64,000 nucleotides of DNA from Hymenopus coronatus (taxonomy: Eukaryota > Arthropoda > Insecta > Mantodea > Hymenopodidae), in contig CM060900.1 of the NCBI GenBank assembly GCA_030762935.1, positions 110,636,620-110,700,619 on the forward strand. The letters run 5' to 3'. The translations under genes and the position numbers were made by a program. Shown here piece after piece: positions 1 through 12,347 of the stretch. The notes below the pieces were generated by a model. The model did not search any database. It had not been told where the DNA came from and was given only the letters and a program-made list of their open reading frames with translations. The first letter of the stretch is position 1. The number at the start of each line of letters is the position of its first letter.

Positions 1-931
1 GTATCATTAATTCCTATTTCTATATGTGTTTGTGGTGAGCGAGTATTTATAAATTTAATTGTTTTTGTTTTTTCAAGGTTTACTGAGAGTTTGTTTGCCT
101 TGAACTAATTTGACATACAATTTAGAAAATAGTTTAATTTTACTACACAGTCATTGAAATCTTTACTTGTGACTAGAACACTTGTGTTATCTGTGAGTAA
201 ATGAATACTTGCAATGCTGTTAATGTATAATGGGAGGTCATTTATGTAAACCAAGAACAAAAGAGGCCCTAAAATTGATCCCTGGGGAACACCATGTTTT
301 AATTTCCATTCAGAGGCACTATTTTGATACCCATTAATTTTGACCCTTTGTTTTCTCTTCTCTAGGTATGAAATGAACCAATCTAATATGTTATTCTTTA
401 TTCCATAGAATATCATGATTCAGACAGTCAAAAGCTTTTGCTAGGTCACAAAAGATTCCACAGACAGGTTCCTTTTTATTTAACACTGTTAACCCTTTAT
501 GTGTTAGCTGGTAGGTTACATTATCTGTCGCTACTCCTTTTCTAAAGCCAAAGTGTTCTTTGGCAAGCAAGTTCTTTTCCAAGTAATTATAAATCCTATT
601 GAATATTATTTTCTCAAATACTTTTGAGAAGACAGAGAAGAGAGGTATAGGTCTATAATTTGAGATATTATCTTGTTTACCTTTTTTTAAAAAGTGGTTT
701 GACAATAGAGTATTTCATTCTATCAGGAAATATTCCACTCTAGTGATTGGTTACATGAATAGCTAAGGGAATGCTTATTAGGTCAGAACTTGCTTTTAAG
801 ATTTTACTCGACATTTCATCATATCCTGAGGTATTTTTGGTCTTGAGGAAATTTATTATATTTTTTAATTCAGATGATGTAGTCATTTTTACTTTGAATT
901 TAGGGACTCTGTTTGCCAAAGATTTTTTCAA
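1..931 (-). pseudogene. LINE reverse transcriptase, broken
   Basis: The piece at 740-931 holds the RT N-terminus (KNTSGYDEMSSKILK). The piece at 391-705 has the fingers and palm ([39 protein letters not shown]). The piece at 105-416 carries [19 protein letters not shown]. The catalytic FADD box reads LTDN, so the second aspartate is lost. After MSN a TAG stands where the family has Trp, and the frame then continues as FKANKLSVNLEKTKTIKF to the window edge. Frameshifts separate the three pieces. The enzyme cannot be active. Confidence 0.88.
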
Positions 932-2111
932 AAAAACTTAATGCTGATTCTTTACATCCATAATTTATATTTAATTTGTCTATTACATTAAAAAAGAAAT
1001 TGTTGAAAATATCTGCGACCTTTTGAGGATCAATTTTTTTATTACCGGAATTCAATGCAATTGAGAAGCTTTCTTGAGAGTCCTTACCTGTTTCTCTTTT
1101 TATTATACTCCAGACAGTTTTAATTTCATTATCAGAAATGGATATCTCTTTATTATAATGCAATATTTTAGCAGCTTTTATTATTTCTTTTAGAATTTTA
1201 CAGTACTTTTGTAGTGACAGTCTTAATTTTGGGGTCTTATTATGTTTCAATTCTTGGTATAATTTTCGCTTATGTTTGCAAGAAGTTCTAATGCCTGTTG
1301 TAATCCAGGTGTTATTTTCCTTCTGATTGTGTATTTTATGATATTTGACTGGAAAGGATGCTACAAAGTAAGAGTTGAAATGTTGTAGGAAATGATTGAA
1401 CTTGTCATTTACTCCATTTATTTCATAGATTTCCGTCCATAATTCTTGTTGAAGGGCATACTTAAACATTGTGAGGGTGCTTTCATCTACTTTTCCTGTT
1501 CTACAATATTTATAGTTTGGTTTTAGCTTTAGGTTAATCTCTTTAATGAGAAGTATTTGTGCCTCATGATCTGAAAGGCCATTTGCAAATGGTAAAGTTA
1601 TGGAAGTTTTAATTCTATCTATATTTATGAATATGTTATCTATTGTTGAAGATGAGCTATCCTGAATTCTTGTAGGAAAATGTACTGTGTGTGACATGTT
1701 GTATGTAAAAAATATAGAACTGAGGTGGTCCTTTCGGAGACTAGGTATAAGATAATCAATATTAATGTCACCACAAATTATCAGTTCTCGTTTCGGTTTC
1801 AATATAAACTTTAAGGAACCATCCTACTGGCTTTTGAATACCTCATAGTTACCTAGTGGGGACCGATATAGAGCTATTATTGCAAAATTTACTTGATTTA
1901 TGTTTAGCTGAACTGCGCACATCTTTATGTGTAGTTCAAAGCAAAACTTGTTAAGATTAATGATTTTATAAGGTACATAATGTCTTACAAATATGCAAAC
2001 CCCCCCTTTTTTTTTAAAAAAAATTTCCTTGAATATGCTGCTCCTAATGAGTACCCATGCAATGAAATTGGCATGAATTTCTGTTTTGTTAAGTGATGTT
2101 CGAATAAGCAT
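900..2111 (-). pseudogene. LINE endonuclease domain and linker, broken
   Basis: The 1824-2111 frame contains the N-terminal endonuclease part (KKGGVCIFVRHYVPYKI, then AIIALYRSPLGNYE). The 900-1802 frame continues with GDINIDYL, STIDNIFIN and GLSDHEAQ, matching the catalytic Asp/Asn and Asp-His blocks of exonuclease-endonuclease-phosphatase enzymes in non-LTR elements. A long basic linker to the RT follows. The two frames are separated by about 20 bp, so the reading frame is broken. The first catalytic Asn/Glu blocks are not clearly visible upstream. Confidence 0.85.
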
Positions 2112-2396
2112 GAAACATGTGGCTGTAATTTTTCAGAAGCAAGACTAAGATAAAGTTCATCAACTTTGTTTCTTAAACCCCTAATATTTTGGTGAAATAT
2201 ACACGAGCTACTGCTATAATTTATCTTAATAAAATTACTGATATTTTCTGTATTCCTAAAATTCTTTGCTTGTGAACTTCTATTTATTTCAATTGACTTT
2301 AGAGTTCTTTCATGACTATTTTGAGGGGATTTCCTTTAACCTAAAAAAATTCTATCAGATATCACAACAGGAATTCTACCCAAATTTTATCGGCAA

Positions 2397-3320
2397 TTAG
2401 CTGTGAAAGCTGCCTCTAGAATTGAGGTGTAGACCATGAGATGTATAACCATCTCGGCCTATACTACTAACATGTATCATATCAATGTGAGAGGCAGCAG
2501 GGCTCAACAAGGCACGCTCAAGTTGCAGATTCATCTCCGTCACCCTCCTATGAAGCTGCTGCGTGTCATGCCTATTGAAAAGCCCCACAAACTTCACACT
2601 GGTATGGCTACTGGTTTCCCTTATGTCACACAGAACTTTCTCAATTGAATAGTTACTATCTCTATCCAGGTTATTTCCTGGCCCACCCACTATAACTACA
2701 TGATCCCTCTTAGTAAAACTAGAAGTCAGTTTTACCACATCTTCAGTGACATGAGAGAGCCCAGCACTAGGTTTAACTGTGCCTATGACATCATAGTTGT
2801 TTCCCAAATCCTCCTTTAGCAGGGATGCTATGCTCCTACCATGGCTACTCCCAAGCAACAAAACCTTGCTTTTAGTGCAGTTATCATCTAAAACCTGCAC
2901 AGGAGGATTTGGGGACTGATCAACAGTTTCAAGACTACTGAATCTGTTGCTCAGTCTGACATGGTGCCGGTCATCGACAGAAAAACAATGTTTCTCCTCA
3001 TATTTGGTCTGGAGGGTACCTTAAAATCAGGTGATTTACTTCCAAATTTTTTAAAGGAGGAAGCATGCATCCTGTAAAATCCTTTTTGAATAATTCCAGT
3101 TCTTTTCTGGGGTTAGAAATGGTTTCCTCTTGCTTTTTGACCAATTCTTTAAGCCTACAACATTCACAGACCCATTCACTATAATCTCTCACATCATCGC
3201 TAACAGTGTTACTGCACGCCCAATGAAACCAAAACTTGCAACCTTCACAAAAAACACCTTACTAACCTTATGATGCCATGCACCACAAATTCCACTGAGA
3301 TCATATGCTTTTCCACTCAT
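2397..3320 (-). pseudogene. LINE ORF1: PHD-like finger plus SGNH esterase
   Basis: A plausible start is the Met at 3320 (MSGKAYDLSGICGAWHH). After a frameshift, WFHWACSN and WVCECCRLKEL complete a PHD-like zinc finger, followed by a charged helical stretch (KKQEETISNPRKELELFKK). The 2397-2900 frame is an SGNH-type esterase: LLLGSSHGRS carries the nucleophile Ser, GGPGNN is the Gly-Asn block and TSHGLHLN is the His block. In CR1-type elements such a protein binds the transcript; its hydrolytic role is unclear. At least one frameshift near 3240 and the break at 2901-2997 make it non-functional. Confidence 0.8.
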
Positions 3321-3890
3321 TGCATAGCACTTTACACAAACGCTACACTTAAATTCACAACAGGTATGGCTTAACCGGTTAGAACAGGTTTGTCACAAAA
3401 GCGAAACATAAGAAATATGATACAACAAAGCACTATCTTGTCGAAGATTTATATTCACACTATACAAGTAATTTATTCACCAAACACTAATGAAAAATCA
3501 AACACAAAGCAAATTGTATGACCAAAAGAGATACAGCTGCTACCAATTACACCATCACTAAAATGTGTGACACAAAGTTTCTTGGGCTTAAAAAAGATAA
3601 GAGCTCAGCTGGAGAATACAGATAAAAGTTGTACTATCTAAACATACCTATGGCTGCTTTGTCTTAAGATACTTAAAAAAATCTCCTTCACTCAAATGCC
3701 CTTATTTTGCCTATTTTCTCTCCCTTCTGTGATATGGAATAATCTGGGTTAATTTAGCTCACAGCAATTAAATGTTTATAAGGCCATAGTCATTATCAGT
3801 GATGTTGGGCTCTGTCACTCATGTAGGCCCTTATTTAACCCATTCAAGGTTACCAATAATGGAGGTGAAGTGTCTAAATAAATTATAAAA
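3321..3890. other. No gene seen; possible LINE 5' UTR
   Basis: This AT-rich stretch lies upstream of LINE ORF1 and could hold the element's 5' UTR and promoter, but no boundary or target duplication is visible. No open frame of note on either strand. Confidence 0.4.
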
Positions 3891-3894
3891 AAAT

Positions 3895-4228
3895 ATTTTG
3901 GTACTTTGGGATGCAACCATACCATTATGGCCAAATCTCACATACAATGCCTTAGATAGTGTGGCCATCTGGATACATTGATAACAGCAGATTATCCGAT
4001 CTTATAATGTTGTGTAATGGTGCGAGTGAATTTAAATTGTAAAATGCATGTATCTGCATTCAATTCAAGCATCAGAATCCAACCATGCCATCACACTGAT
4101 TGCTTTAGTTGTGCCCATCCCATCATTTTCCACAATTTCTCTTGAATGCAGAATATACATTTTGACTGGATTCGATCCTGTGCTCCTTGGTTTGATAGGT
4201 TAGCTACTCCTATGGTACCTTAGACTGT
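3895..4228 (-). repeat. Possible tRNA-derived SINE
   Basis: On the minus strand a B-box-like sequence (GGATCGAATCC, about 4167-4178) lies some 35 bp after a weak A-box-like stretch near 4200-4210, as in a tRNA-derived SINE head. The body toward 3895 is unremarkable. Short GGTAC-type matches at about 3900 and 4213 could be a decayed target duplication. No other support. Confidence 0.3.
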
Positions 4229-4500
4229 ATGGCCTTAAATCCAGAAGTTGAGATTGTATTATTTCATGGAGTTATCTGATGTTATCCATTGGTAAAATGG
4301 ATTATTTAATAGTCATTCACAGAATGTCATATGATGTCCGTATCGCTGAAGGGTTAAAAAAACCACAAACATTCTTACTCTTGATGGTGAATACATATTA
4401 TTCTCTCCTGAGCTATCATGCATATACAGTAACTTCACAACAGACCTTGATATACATGATCACAACACAAAGCAAGGAGGTTATTTGCATAGATCAGCAA

Positions 4501-4745
4501 GGCTGTGCTGGTTAGATCACTTGCCTCTCACTGAGGTAGCCTGGGTTCGATCCTAGGCAACCACATGTGGGATTTGTGGTGGACAAAGCAGCACAAGGGT
4601 GGGTTTTCTCAGGGTTCTCCAGTTTTCCCTGCCAACGCATTCCACTGGTGCTCCATCTTCATTACATGTAGCATTAGGTAAACATCTGCAGAGCCATTCT
4701 AGTAAATGCAGGTGTTAAGCATATCCAAAAAAAACAAACAAAAAC
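4501..4745 (+). repeat. tRNA-derived SINE with conserved central domain
   Basis: The head carries an A-box-like GTGCTGGTTAGATCACTTG and a good B box (GGGTTCGATCCT) at tRNA spacing, so it is an RNA polymerase III promoter. The body contains GGTTTTCTCAGGGTTCTCC, close to the central motif shared by many invertebrate SINE families. It ends in an A-rich tail at about 4728-4744. A six-base CAGCAA at 4495-4500 and 4746-4751 may be what remains of the target duplication. Confidence 0.8.
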
Positions 4746-5754
4746 CAGCAAATAGCTTAACACTTTTCAAAAAGGGTGTTATATATAGGGGGGCAGATTG
4801 CATGTGTTCAAGATTTATGCTTGTTCATTATTATTTTGCTTACATTAATGCATGTTGCAAGCTCACTCTTGAAATTGTGGTAGTTTAGAAATTGTCATCT
4901 TCTGTTGCATATTGCACAATGAGGGGGGACTATGCAATTAGTTGTGCTACTTATCTCATAATTGTATCACATGTTCAGTATCCCTAAGTATTGCTCGAAG
5001 TGGGATCAAAAAAAAAAAATAACCACTGTGAAGCAGTAAACAAATATAACATAAATGAGTTGTAGTAGTAGTAATAATAATGATGATGATGATGATGACG
5101 ATGATGATGATATATATGTAAAGCATGAAACAGAAAGGAAATGTTACTAGCTCTAGAGTTGCTAGATCCTCTACGAGCCTTACTAAGCTGCAATTTTCAT
5201 TCATCATTGCATCATTATACAAAATTTCTTGGTCCACAATGATGTGTAGGTTGTCCATGTGTAGCACTGATAGATTCCTTCAGCAATAAATATCTGGAAT
5301 TGAATAAATCACACCAGAATATGTAAAATGAAGCAATGTAACAAGTTTTGCATTTAAAAGGCATAATGCTATACATTAGCATAATTTTAGTGAATTTTAT
5401 TTCTTCAAGGTAGCCAGCCTAATAAATTTCACAATAATTTAAATTACTTATTAACCCAAATAATCTATACATTTCAAAACATAAAGGAATTATAAAAATT
5501 ATATAAAATACATATATTGACATTGTAATAAATTAAAGGAATTAAAATAATCATACTTCACGACACCTTCCTTTGCCTCACAATTGTTTTTCAAAATACA
5601 TTTCGGAAAATACAATTTAGTTATCTAACACAAGTTTCATTCAGCGCAGCTTATCTTAATATTTTGCCAATTATAACATAGCAACAGTTTTAAAAAATGC
5701 ACAGATCCTTTCCTTTGGCTCATATTTACATTTTCAGTTTCACTTTCACTTATC
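4746..5754. other. Intergenic DNA with a trinucleotide microsatellite
   Basis: No gene is supported. A TAG/TAA/TGA-type trinucleotide run lies at about 5058-5112 and produces spurious poly-His and poly-Ile frames on the minus strand. The rest is AT-rich and unassigned. Confidence 0.6.
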
Positions 5755-6272
5755 TAAGGTAATGGTTTTTCTTCCATCCATATTTTTGGATATTGGCTTG
5801 TACCTCTCTACAACGACGTTTAATATTATGAGTATGTTGACCACTTTCAGGTTCCACAAAAGCAAAGCAAGGATTGTTGGTGAAATACTCAGAACCACAC
5901 TATTGAACTCTTTCAGCAATCTGAATATGTGGTGCTGCCATCTTTCACCTTCCGAGATTACATATCCATCAGTGTAACACCATTTTTTGTTTCAACAGGA
6001 ATCAAAGAACTTTGCTGAGTAATATTGTCTATTCCACCAAAAATCCATTGTTCTTCCATCAGATGGCGTTTCTCAGATTTTTGTCTTCTAAACTTTGCTT
6101 TATCCACTTCACAATATGTCCTCAACTGCCAATCATTAAACCTCTGTTGCCATATGTACAAATGATCAACAAAAACTTTACAGACAAAACATTGCCAGTC
6201 TACCATTGTTCTTCTTGTGACACCCAATTCACAAACCAAGAAAGACTGTCAAGGAGGGTAAATAAAATATGG
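5755..6272 (-). pseudogene. Merlin (ISXO2-like) transposase fragment
   Basis: The minus strand reads ELGVTRRTMVDW, then RTYCEVDKAKF and EEQWIFGGI, the N-terminal and first-Asp blocks of the ISXO2-like DDE transposase in eukaryotic Merlin elements. After a break near 5950, another frame gives FVEPESGQHTHNIKRRCREV, the block that holds the last catalytic residue. There the family has Glu (NIE) and this copy has Lys. Only about 170 codons remain, with frameshifts and no recognisable terminal repeats. It is a dead relic. Confidence 0.78.
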
Positions 6273-6333
6273 TAGCCACAAGCCAAAAACCTCCACAATT
6301 AAAAGAATCCATTCAATAATTGTTCTACATTAA

Positions 6334-6647
6334 GCTGACTTAAAAAAGTTTTAGTTATGGATGCTCTTTAACTGCTTATGGTTCTCAGCATCCCTTTCTA
6401 TGTTGGGCATGGAAAAAGGCTTAATTTTGCTTAGAGGCCCCTTTATCAGGCTTGTGGTTCTTTTACATGCTGTAAATCTATGACACAGGACCATCGGCTT
6501 TATTTCCCTTCCTGATGGAAGCCATGCTAAGAATTTTTATGCCTGAAATGCTTCATTGCCTTCCACTGGGGTTGAGCCCATGACCTTGGACATAACAGGC
6601 TATCATGGTAACCACTGCACCACATATTGCGATGGCTGACTTAAAAA
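6334..6647 (-). repeat. tRNA-derived SINE with 13-bp target duplication
   Basis: The element (6347-6634) is flanked by the perfect direct repeat GCTGACTTAAAAA at 6334-6346 and 6635-6647. On the minus strand the tRNA-like head has an A box (GTGGTGCAGTGGTTACC) and a B box (GGGCTCAACCCC). The body ends in an A-rich 3' end next to the left duplication. The intact duplication suggests a fairly recent insertion compared with neighbouring relics. Confidence 0.85.
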
Positions 6648-8880
6648 CAGATTTCACTTTTTTCTCTTGACGTACTTCTGTCCTATTCTGACATACCAAA
6701 ATGTGAGATTTTTTTTATTTAACTGCAAATCATGCCCAGAATCTTTGTATCCTTCAAGATGTCATGTTTAATAAATAGCTAAACAATTTGCTATGTCAGA
6801 AACTCATTACAGCTAAAATAACTTAGCTCATGTTTACTGGCAGATGTTCATATCAGAAAACATGAAGCTGTGGCTCATGACAGGTTTCTTTTAGAATAAA
6901 AAGCTGGTAACAAACTCAAAATATTGTGTGAGTATATGACATGATCAAATCCTTGAATATCACTGTACACAGCATCAGATCATACCATTATGAAGAAGAA
7001 TTAGCTAATGAGATCATACCTGCTGGAACATTGGAATCCATAAGATTACCTCTTAAAACAAAAGCATTCCCTACATACGAGAAGTTGGCAAAACTTTAAG
7101 CTTACCTTTTTCAGAAACCAAATGCTTTCAAAACATAATCCAAATAAGAACATGTCTCAAAATTAAGTCCTTATATTCTGTCAGTGGAAAATTTGCAAAT
7201 TTGTTCTGCAGTGAAAGTAAACTTTTATCTACTCTTTGTGGGTGAGGACACTCAAATGTAAGTCTTGGATTGGCAGCTCTGTGATAGTGAATGACAACAG
7301 CAATAGCTAAGAAATGCATCTACAGGAAATATCGGCAAACTGTTTTGGCTTGCAGATATAAGTATCGAAGAATGTCTTTTTTTAATGGGAGTACCTGAAA
7401 ACAACAATTAAACTGGTAAAAGGGCTGTGCAAAGTGGAAAGGAATAGTTCATACTGCAACAGTGCAAACTTTGTCACTATTAGAAATATAGGAGATGATG
7501 AAGTAGAGTCCCCAACGTTGGACGGTAAAAAGCCACGAGTATGAAGCAGAAATATGCTGGAGAAAACTTGTCATCCTGTTACTTCCTTATTAGATCCAGA
7601 TTTGACAGTTTCAATTTCATCATTAGAGCTGCTCTGTATTACTTATTAGGTCTGATGTTCATATGCAAGAGCCATCATAAACTTTTAAGGCTGTAAGCCA
7701 CAAAGTTTAACCCAATTGTAGGGCTCTAAGCTGGAAACGTGGTTGAGAGAACAGGGAGGCACAGCTGAGAGGTTTGTGAAACTAAATCCCTAATGATCCC
7801 AAGTAGAAATTAAAACCTATGTAATCTAGTGGATATTAATTCTAGACATCTTATGGAAGGTATACCATTTAATTAAAGCTGCTTTAGTTTTATAAAACAT
7901 ATAACAAATAAAAGAAGTATAAGTATGAAGATCAAGGCAACAGACACAGATTAAGGAGTTGGTTAAACTCTGCCACTAGCACAACAGCCCAAAGTTGGGC
8001 CAAGGCCAACCACCCAACTGCTACATCCCTCACCTCTGCCCATTACAGGCATCATGGTTTGGGGACAGTACTGGATGGTGGAACTGGTTACTTCCCTGAG
8101 TGCCCCTTGGGAAGGGTAAGTTGGTTTATAAAAAAGTATTAACTATTGTGCTCGCATGTTTAAATGGGTGCTGAGCCCTCTGGCTTTCATTCAGTAGGTT
8201 TCGCACAAATTTGGAAGTAGAATGGAGCAACAACATTGAGACATGAATTAATTATACACTCTGGCAGCTAATGACCTCAGTGCTAAGGTTTCATTTAGTC
8301 TGTAAATCCCATAGTTCAAACATATGCATGTTTACTGTTTAATAATTCTGCTTTTTCACAATAAATTAGAAAACCTATTCACCATAATGGCTGAGATCCT
8401 CAAAAAAAGATACCTTGTTTGGTTGAGAACACTGTGGAAAGTGAGGCGGATGATCTGGTTCTCTTCTTTCTCTCGGCCCTCACTTCACCATAACAGTACT
8501 GTCCAAGAGAAGGGGCATGCATAGCATTAAGGCTAAGGTAGGAAACAGAATTTGAGTAACCCAGTTGCAAAACCTGCTAATTGTCAAAAATAAGAAAAAT
8601 GAGACTGTGCTAACCATTCCTTTGCCATTAACTATGAAATAAACAACATATTTGCTTGCAAAACCACCTGTAACACCTTTAAAATTAGAAAGGAAATTTG
8701 TAGACTCTTGTAAAACCTGTTAAGTGTGAAGTGGTCAAGAATACAAGACCTGCTAAGTGCATGATGCTATGTTTACTTTTGCAGTACCTGCTAAAACCAT
8801 TGAGACAATATGTCTTGGCTGGCCTTACAGTTTTGGATGCAAAAGCTGCTATTTCATGTTCCGTAGCGACTAAATTTGAG
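6648..8880. other. Intergenic DNA, nothing assignable
   Basis: Only short, unconvincing open frames occur on either strand. A locally GC-richer stretch at about 7940-8130 may be an old repeat, but it has no promoter box, terminal repeat or tail. Confidence 0.5.
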
Positions 8881-9452
8881 GAGGTGACATGCAAAGGCTA
8901 ACATGTCCACTAAATACAGTTTTTCACAATTGACATAAAACTTATCTCAATTATACATATGAATGGAAACAACTTATTGATACGCAAGCACCTTTATTTT
9001 GTATCCAAAAAGCAATTCATGTGTGTGAAATAAATCTAAACTGAAAATTTTCCTTTAAAAAGTACATTTAAATATGGACATGTTCTCGTTTGCAATACTA
9101 TTTTGATATTTTCACCTTTGAATGAATTTTGAAAATCAAATATTTTGTTGTTTCATAATGACTTACATTTTGTTGAGTAATGCTTCTTATAGTATATCAG
9201 ATTACATATTTGTAACTTTTTAATATATCATATCATTTAAAAAAACTATAAACTCACTATGGCACCTTTGGCTGTGTTTAGAAATTTTAACAAAGTTCTG
9301 ATATTTGTTTTTTTTAGAATCATTTAATTGCATAATTTAAAGCATTATGATCAAAATGGAATACCAACAATGACATTGCTATTATTAGAAAGGTTCTTGA
9401 GCTCACATACTTAAACAAACCACAATCATCTTCTAAACAGTCACAAGAAATT

Positions 9453-11978
9453 TCATCTGTCTCTGTGTTGCATGATGTGGGGAATAGAGCCAATGATGAA
9501 TGCATACCATCTTAAATCTTGGTGATCTCGCCAGTCTTCTCTGAAAATAGTTTTCAATAAACCATGAATATCTTTCTTCTTAGCATCTGGGATTGGATGG
9601 CTGAGGGGAGGGGTATTACAGGTATTAATTGGCAGAAGAGCTTCTTCATGGTCCATCCACGTTTCAGAAGAGATTTCCGCTCTGGTAGGTGGGACTTGTA
9701 GAATGCAGTTGCATCCACATCAATATGAGTGTTTCCCATAGCTTGATACTTTTTAATGAAAATTCGTTTCATTTCACTATTGTGATGTATATTTCGTAGG
9801 CCTTTAGATAGCGATTTCAAGTCCATCACTCTCCAATCTGCACCAAGGTTTACTACTTCGCCCACTGATTGGTAGACCTCAATATATTCCTCTTTTGTTA
9901 CAACTGTTGGCTTTTTTTGTAGAAGTTTCTCCACTCTACCGAAAACACGGTCTGCAGGTAAGAAGGTGTGTCCTCGAACTGGAAAAATGAGGTGTATTCC
10001 TTCAACAGGACCATCAGGTATTTCAAGAAAATACATGAGTGGGTGAAGCACGACATTGTTCTTGTTTTGGGCTCCACACACTTTCAGTACAGTTTTATCT
10101 TTAAATCGACAGATTTTAAAAAATGCAATAAGGCTGAAGCCATTTCCATTGCACAACGGCCTGCCAAATCTTCCACCCATGTCAAAAATATAGGGTTCTT
10201 CATAGAAGGCATTTGCCCTTCTTTTTATGGACTCTTTTCTGTGTGATAAGCTGTACCTTTTCCTTTTCTGAAGCCACCTTCATTTGCTCGTCAATTCTTG
10301 CACAGAAACTGCAGATATCTGAAGCAGGACTTCTAAACCCCATGTTATATTCATTCACGAATATTCTATGCAACATAGATGTTGACACTTTGTTGTCATT
10401 AGCCACAGATTTGTTATACAGCACACTTAGTTTCTTTATACTTAGTTCGTTGTGCAGGTACAGCCATTGTGATTTTTGTCGGTTGTAATGCCTTTCAGTA
10501 TAATGCAGATTGTCTGATAAATTGTCTAACACTTTTCTTCTTGCTTGCAGATTTGCAACTGATGTGATCTGCACCTCTAAATTCCTTTATTGCTTTTTTT
10601 TCTTTTATTTTGTTTGCTATACTATTCAGCTGAGTAGATTACATTAGGGTAATATGCATGAAAAATTGGTAATGTTGCCATTTAAGGGTCAGTTGGCTGC
10701 GTAACGTCAGGCAGCCAACCTTTGCACCTAAAAGGTGCAATGTTCAGTGTAATGGAGCATATATAGTTGGTATTGCGAAAAGGAGGGAAGGCAGCGTAGT
10801 CATATGATAGTGTGGAAAGCATGAAATTTGCAATTAACAGTATATGCCTTAGGAAGCGTAACCATAGCAAAGCAGGGAAACCCAGAAATATACAATGAGG
10901 TAATGCATTCATAGGAAGGTGCGGGAAATGCTGAAATATGCAATTATATGCATCAGGGGGTGCATATACTGTTCTTCTGAATGTCTCCTACTGTTCTCCA
11001 CCTATTTCATGTTTTATTCAATGAAAAAACAGCCCTTTTTAAGGCTACCAATGACATAACTAAAGAGCAAATAGATCTGGTTGGGCTGATAGTTATTCTT
11101 ACAACTAAAAATAATAATAATAAATTTTATTTACTACTAATGCTCCTGTTTTCATTAAAAAGAAACAAAGCAATCGATATTTCTTATTTAACAGTAGCTT
11201 TGTGTATTAAATTTCTCCATGTAACCCACAATATTGCTTGATCAAACGTAATAAGAGCACTGCAATTGCAGTATGACATATATGGGGCTATCTTTATGTT
11301 TTGATGAAATCGCTTTTAGCTAGCTCATGTCCTACATAACCTCAAATAATTAACATCTGCAATAAGTAAGATTAATGGTGTATGATAGATGGCATCGTCT
11401 GCTAGAATTACCACGCCCTTCGGCTACATGATATATGCGCCATTTAGCAACATATCCATTCTACTACTGCCATTTTGTGGCTACTAACCAGTTGCATTCC
11501 TTTGGCATTATGTGCTCAGTTCTACAGCGGGTTTTCAATTTCTAAAGTTGGTATGGTTTTGCGGCATTGCGCGGCCAACTGACCCTTAAACGGCAACATT
11601 ACTGAAAAATTTATATGTATATTATGTTTCCATTTTGTATAAAAGAGCATAGTTAACATTGAATTTGCGTAGCTTGCTTTTGCTTTTATTGTTTTGAGGT
11701 CGCTTTCTTTGAACATTTTTCAGCGACATTATCCGTGCAACCATCCTTTCTTGAAGTGCTTTAGCTTGAACATTATACATTAATTGCCTCAGGTGCAATA
11801 AATCTCGTGGGTGTATTTGCCGACAAGAGAACTGCTTATTTTGGTGTGAACATGCATAAATAGAACAAAAGCCTCTCGGTGCAACATATCGTTTCCTTTG
11901 ATCCTTTTCACGTTGCAATTCATTCCTCTTCCTGCTACCCTAGTTTGCAGTCTTCACAAGGACATATTCTTTATCCAT
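9453..11978 (-). pseudogene. DUF7869-type protein, copy 1, frameshifted and split
   Basis: The likely start is the Met at 11978 (MDKEYVLVKTAN, then a stop). The Cys/His N-terminus follows at 11622-11918 (YACSHQNKQFSCRQIHPRDL). After the 935-bp insertion the frame resumes at 10574-10200 (HYNRQKSQWLYLHNELSIKK, YNMGFRSPASDICSFCARI). After another frameshift near 10190 comes 10180-9554: GAQNKNNV and FPVRGHTFLPADRVFGRVEK, the most conserved block of the family. The C-terminus is at 9656-9490 (DIHGLLKTIFREDWRDHQDL). I recognise this family from many uncharacterised insect proteins; its biochemical function is unknown to me. At least three frame breaks and one stop. Confidence 0.75.
10668..11602. 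mobile_element. 935-bp non-autonomous DNA transposon (MITE-like)
   Basis: Terminal inverted repeats of 33 bp lie at 10669-10701 and 11570-11602 with two mismatches (both begin GTAATGTTGCC). TGAAAAATT occurs directly outside both ends (10659-10667 and 11603-11611), a 9-bp target duplication with one unpaired G at 10668. Two hairpins follow the left end: GTTGGCTGC/GCAGCCAAC (10692-10719) and TTGCACC/GGTGCAA (about 10721-10740). There is no coding content. Duplication length suits a MuDR-like or hAT-like element; the superfamily is unresolved. It splits the DUF7869-type gene. Confidence 0.85.
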
Positions 11979-12347
11979 CTCACTCACTAATCACAATGCT
12001 GACCTAATAATAATTTTATTGCAGTTACTATATATTAGAATACACTATTTTTACTTGAGATCACAGAAGCGTGACGATAATCACACTAGCTGCTCTGCGC
12101 AGGCATGCCTGGCCTTGAATGGAATGGAAATCATGTGACTTAAACCAGAGCCTCCTATTGGTTGTATAGGCTAGTTTTTCTTTGTAGGACATTTATACAT
12201 GGACATGCTCGTGTGTGCTTTGAACCACACCTTTTCACAGGCTTGTAACATGGAATGCATTTGGGTTTGCTTAAATAGCCTGATTTATATACATTCCGCT
12301 TATCCTCTAATTACCATTCGATATTGTAACTCATTTTTTTAAAATTT
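11979..12347. promoter_or_regulatory. Presumed 5' flank of the DUF7869-type gene
   Basis: This stretch between the gene start and the right terminus is GC-richer at 12070-12170 and includes CCTATTGG (inverted CCAAT-type) near 12153 and one copy of the terminal TGGACATG motif at 12200. Promoter function is inference; no start site can be placed. Confidence 0.25.

Larger units (their letters stand above)
1..3320 (-). mobile_element. Degenerate CR1/Jockey-group LINE, 3' end outside window
   Basis: Reading leftward, the minus strand gives ORF1 (PHD-like finger, coiled segment, SGNH esterase), then an apurinic-type endonuclease, then a reverse transcriptase, which is the order expected of a non-LTR retrotransposon. 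The combination of a PHD finger and an esterase in ORF1 is known from CR1-like elements. The frames are broken by stops and frameshifts in all three parts, so this is an old copy. The thumb region after the RT runs off position 1. Clade assignment is from family knowledge, not from a tree. Confidence 0.88.

Noticed and set aside
4956..5267. Poly-His and poly-Ile containing frames on the minus strand
   Set aside because: They are translations of a trinucleotide microsatellite.
7940..8130. GC-richer stretch that looked like a SINE
   Set aside because: No A or B box, no tail and no flanking duplication could be found.
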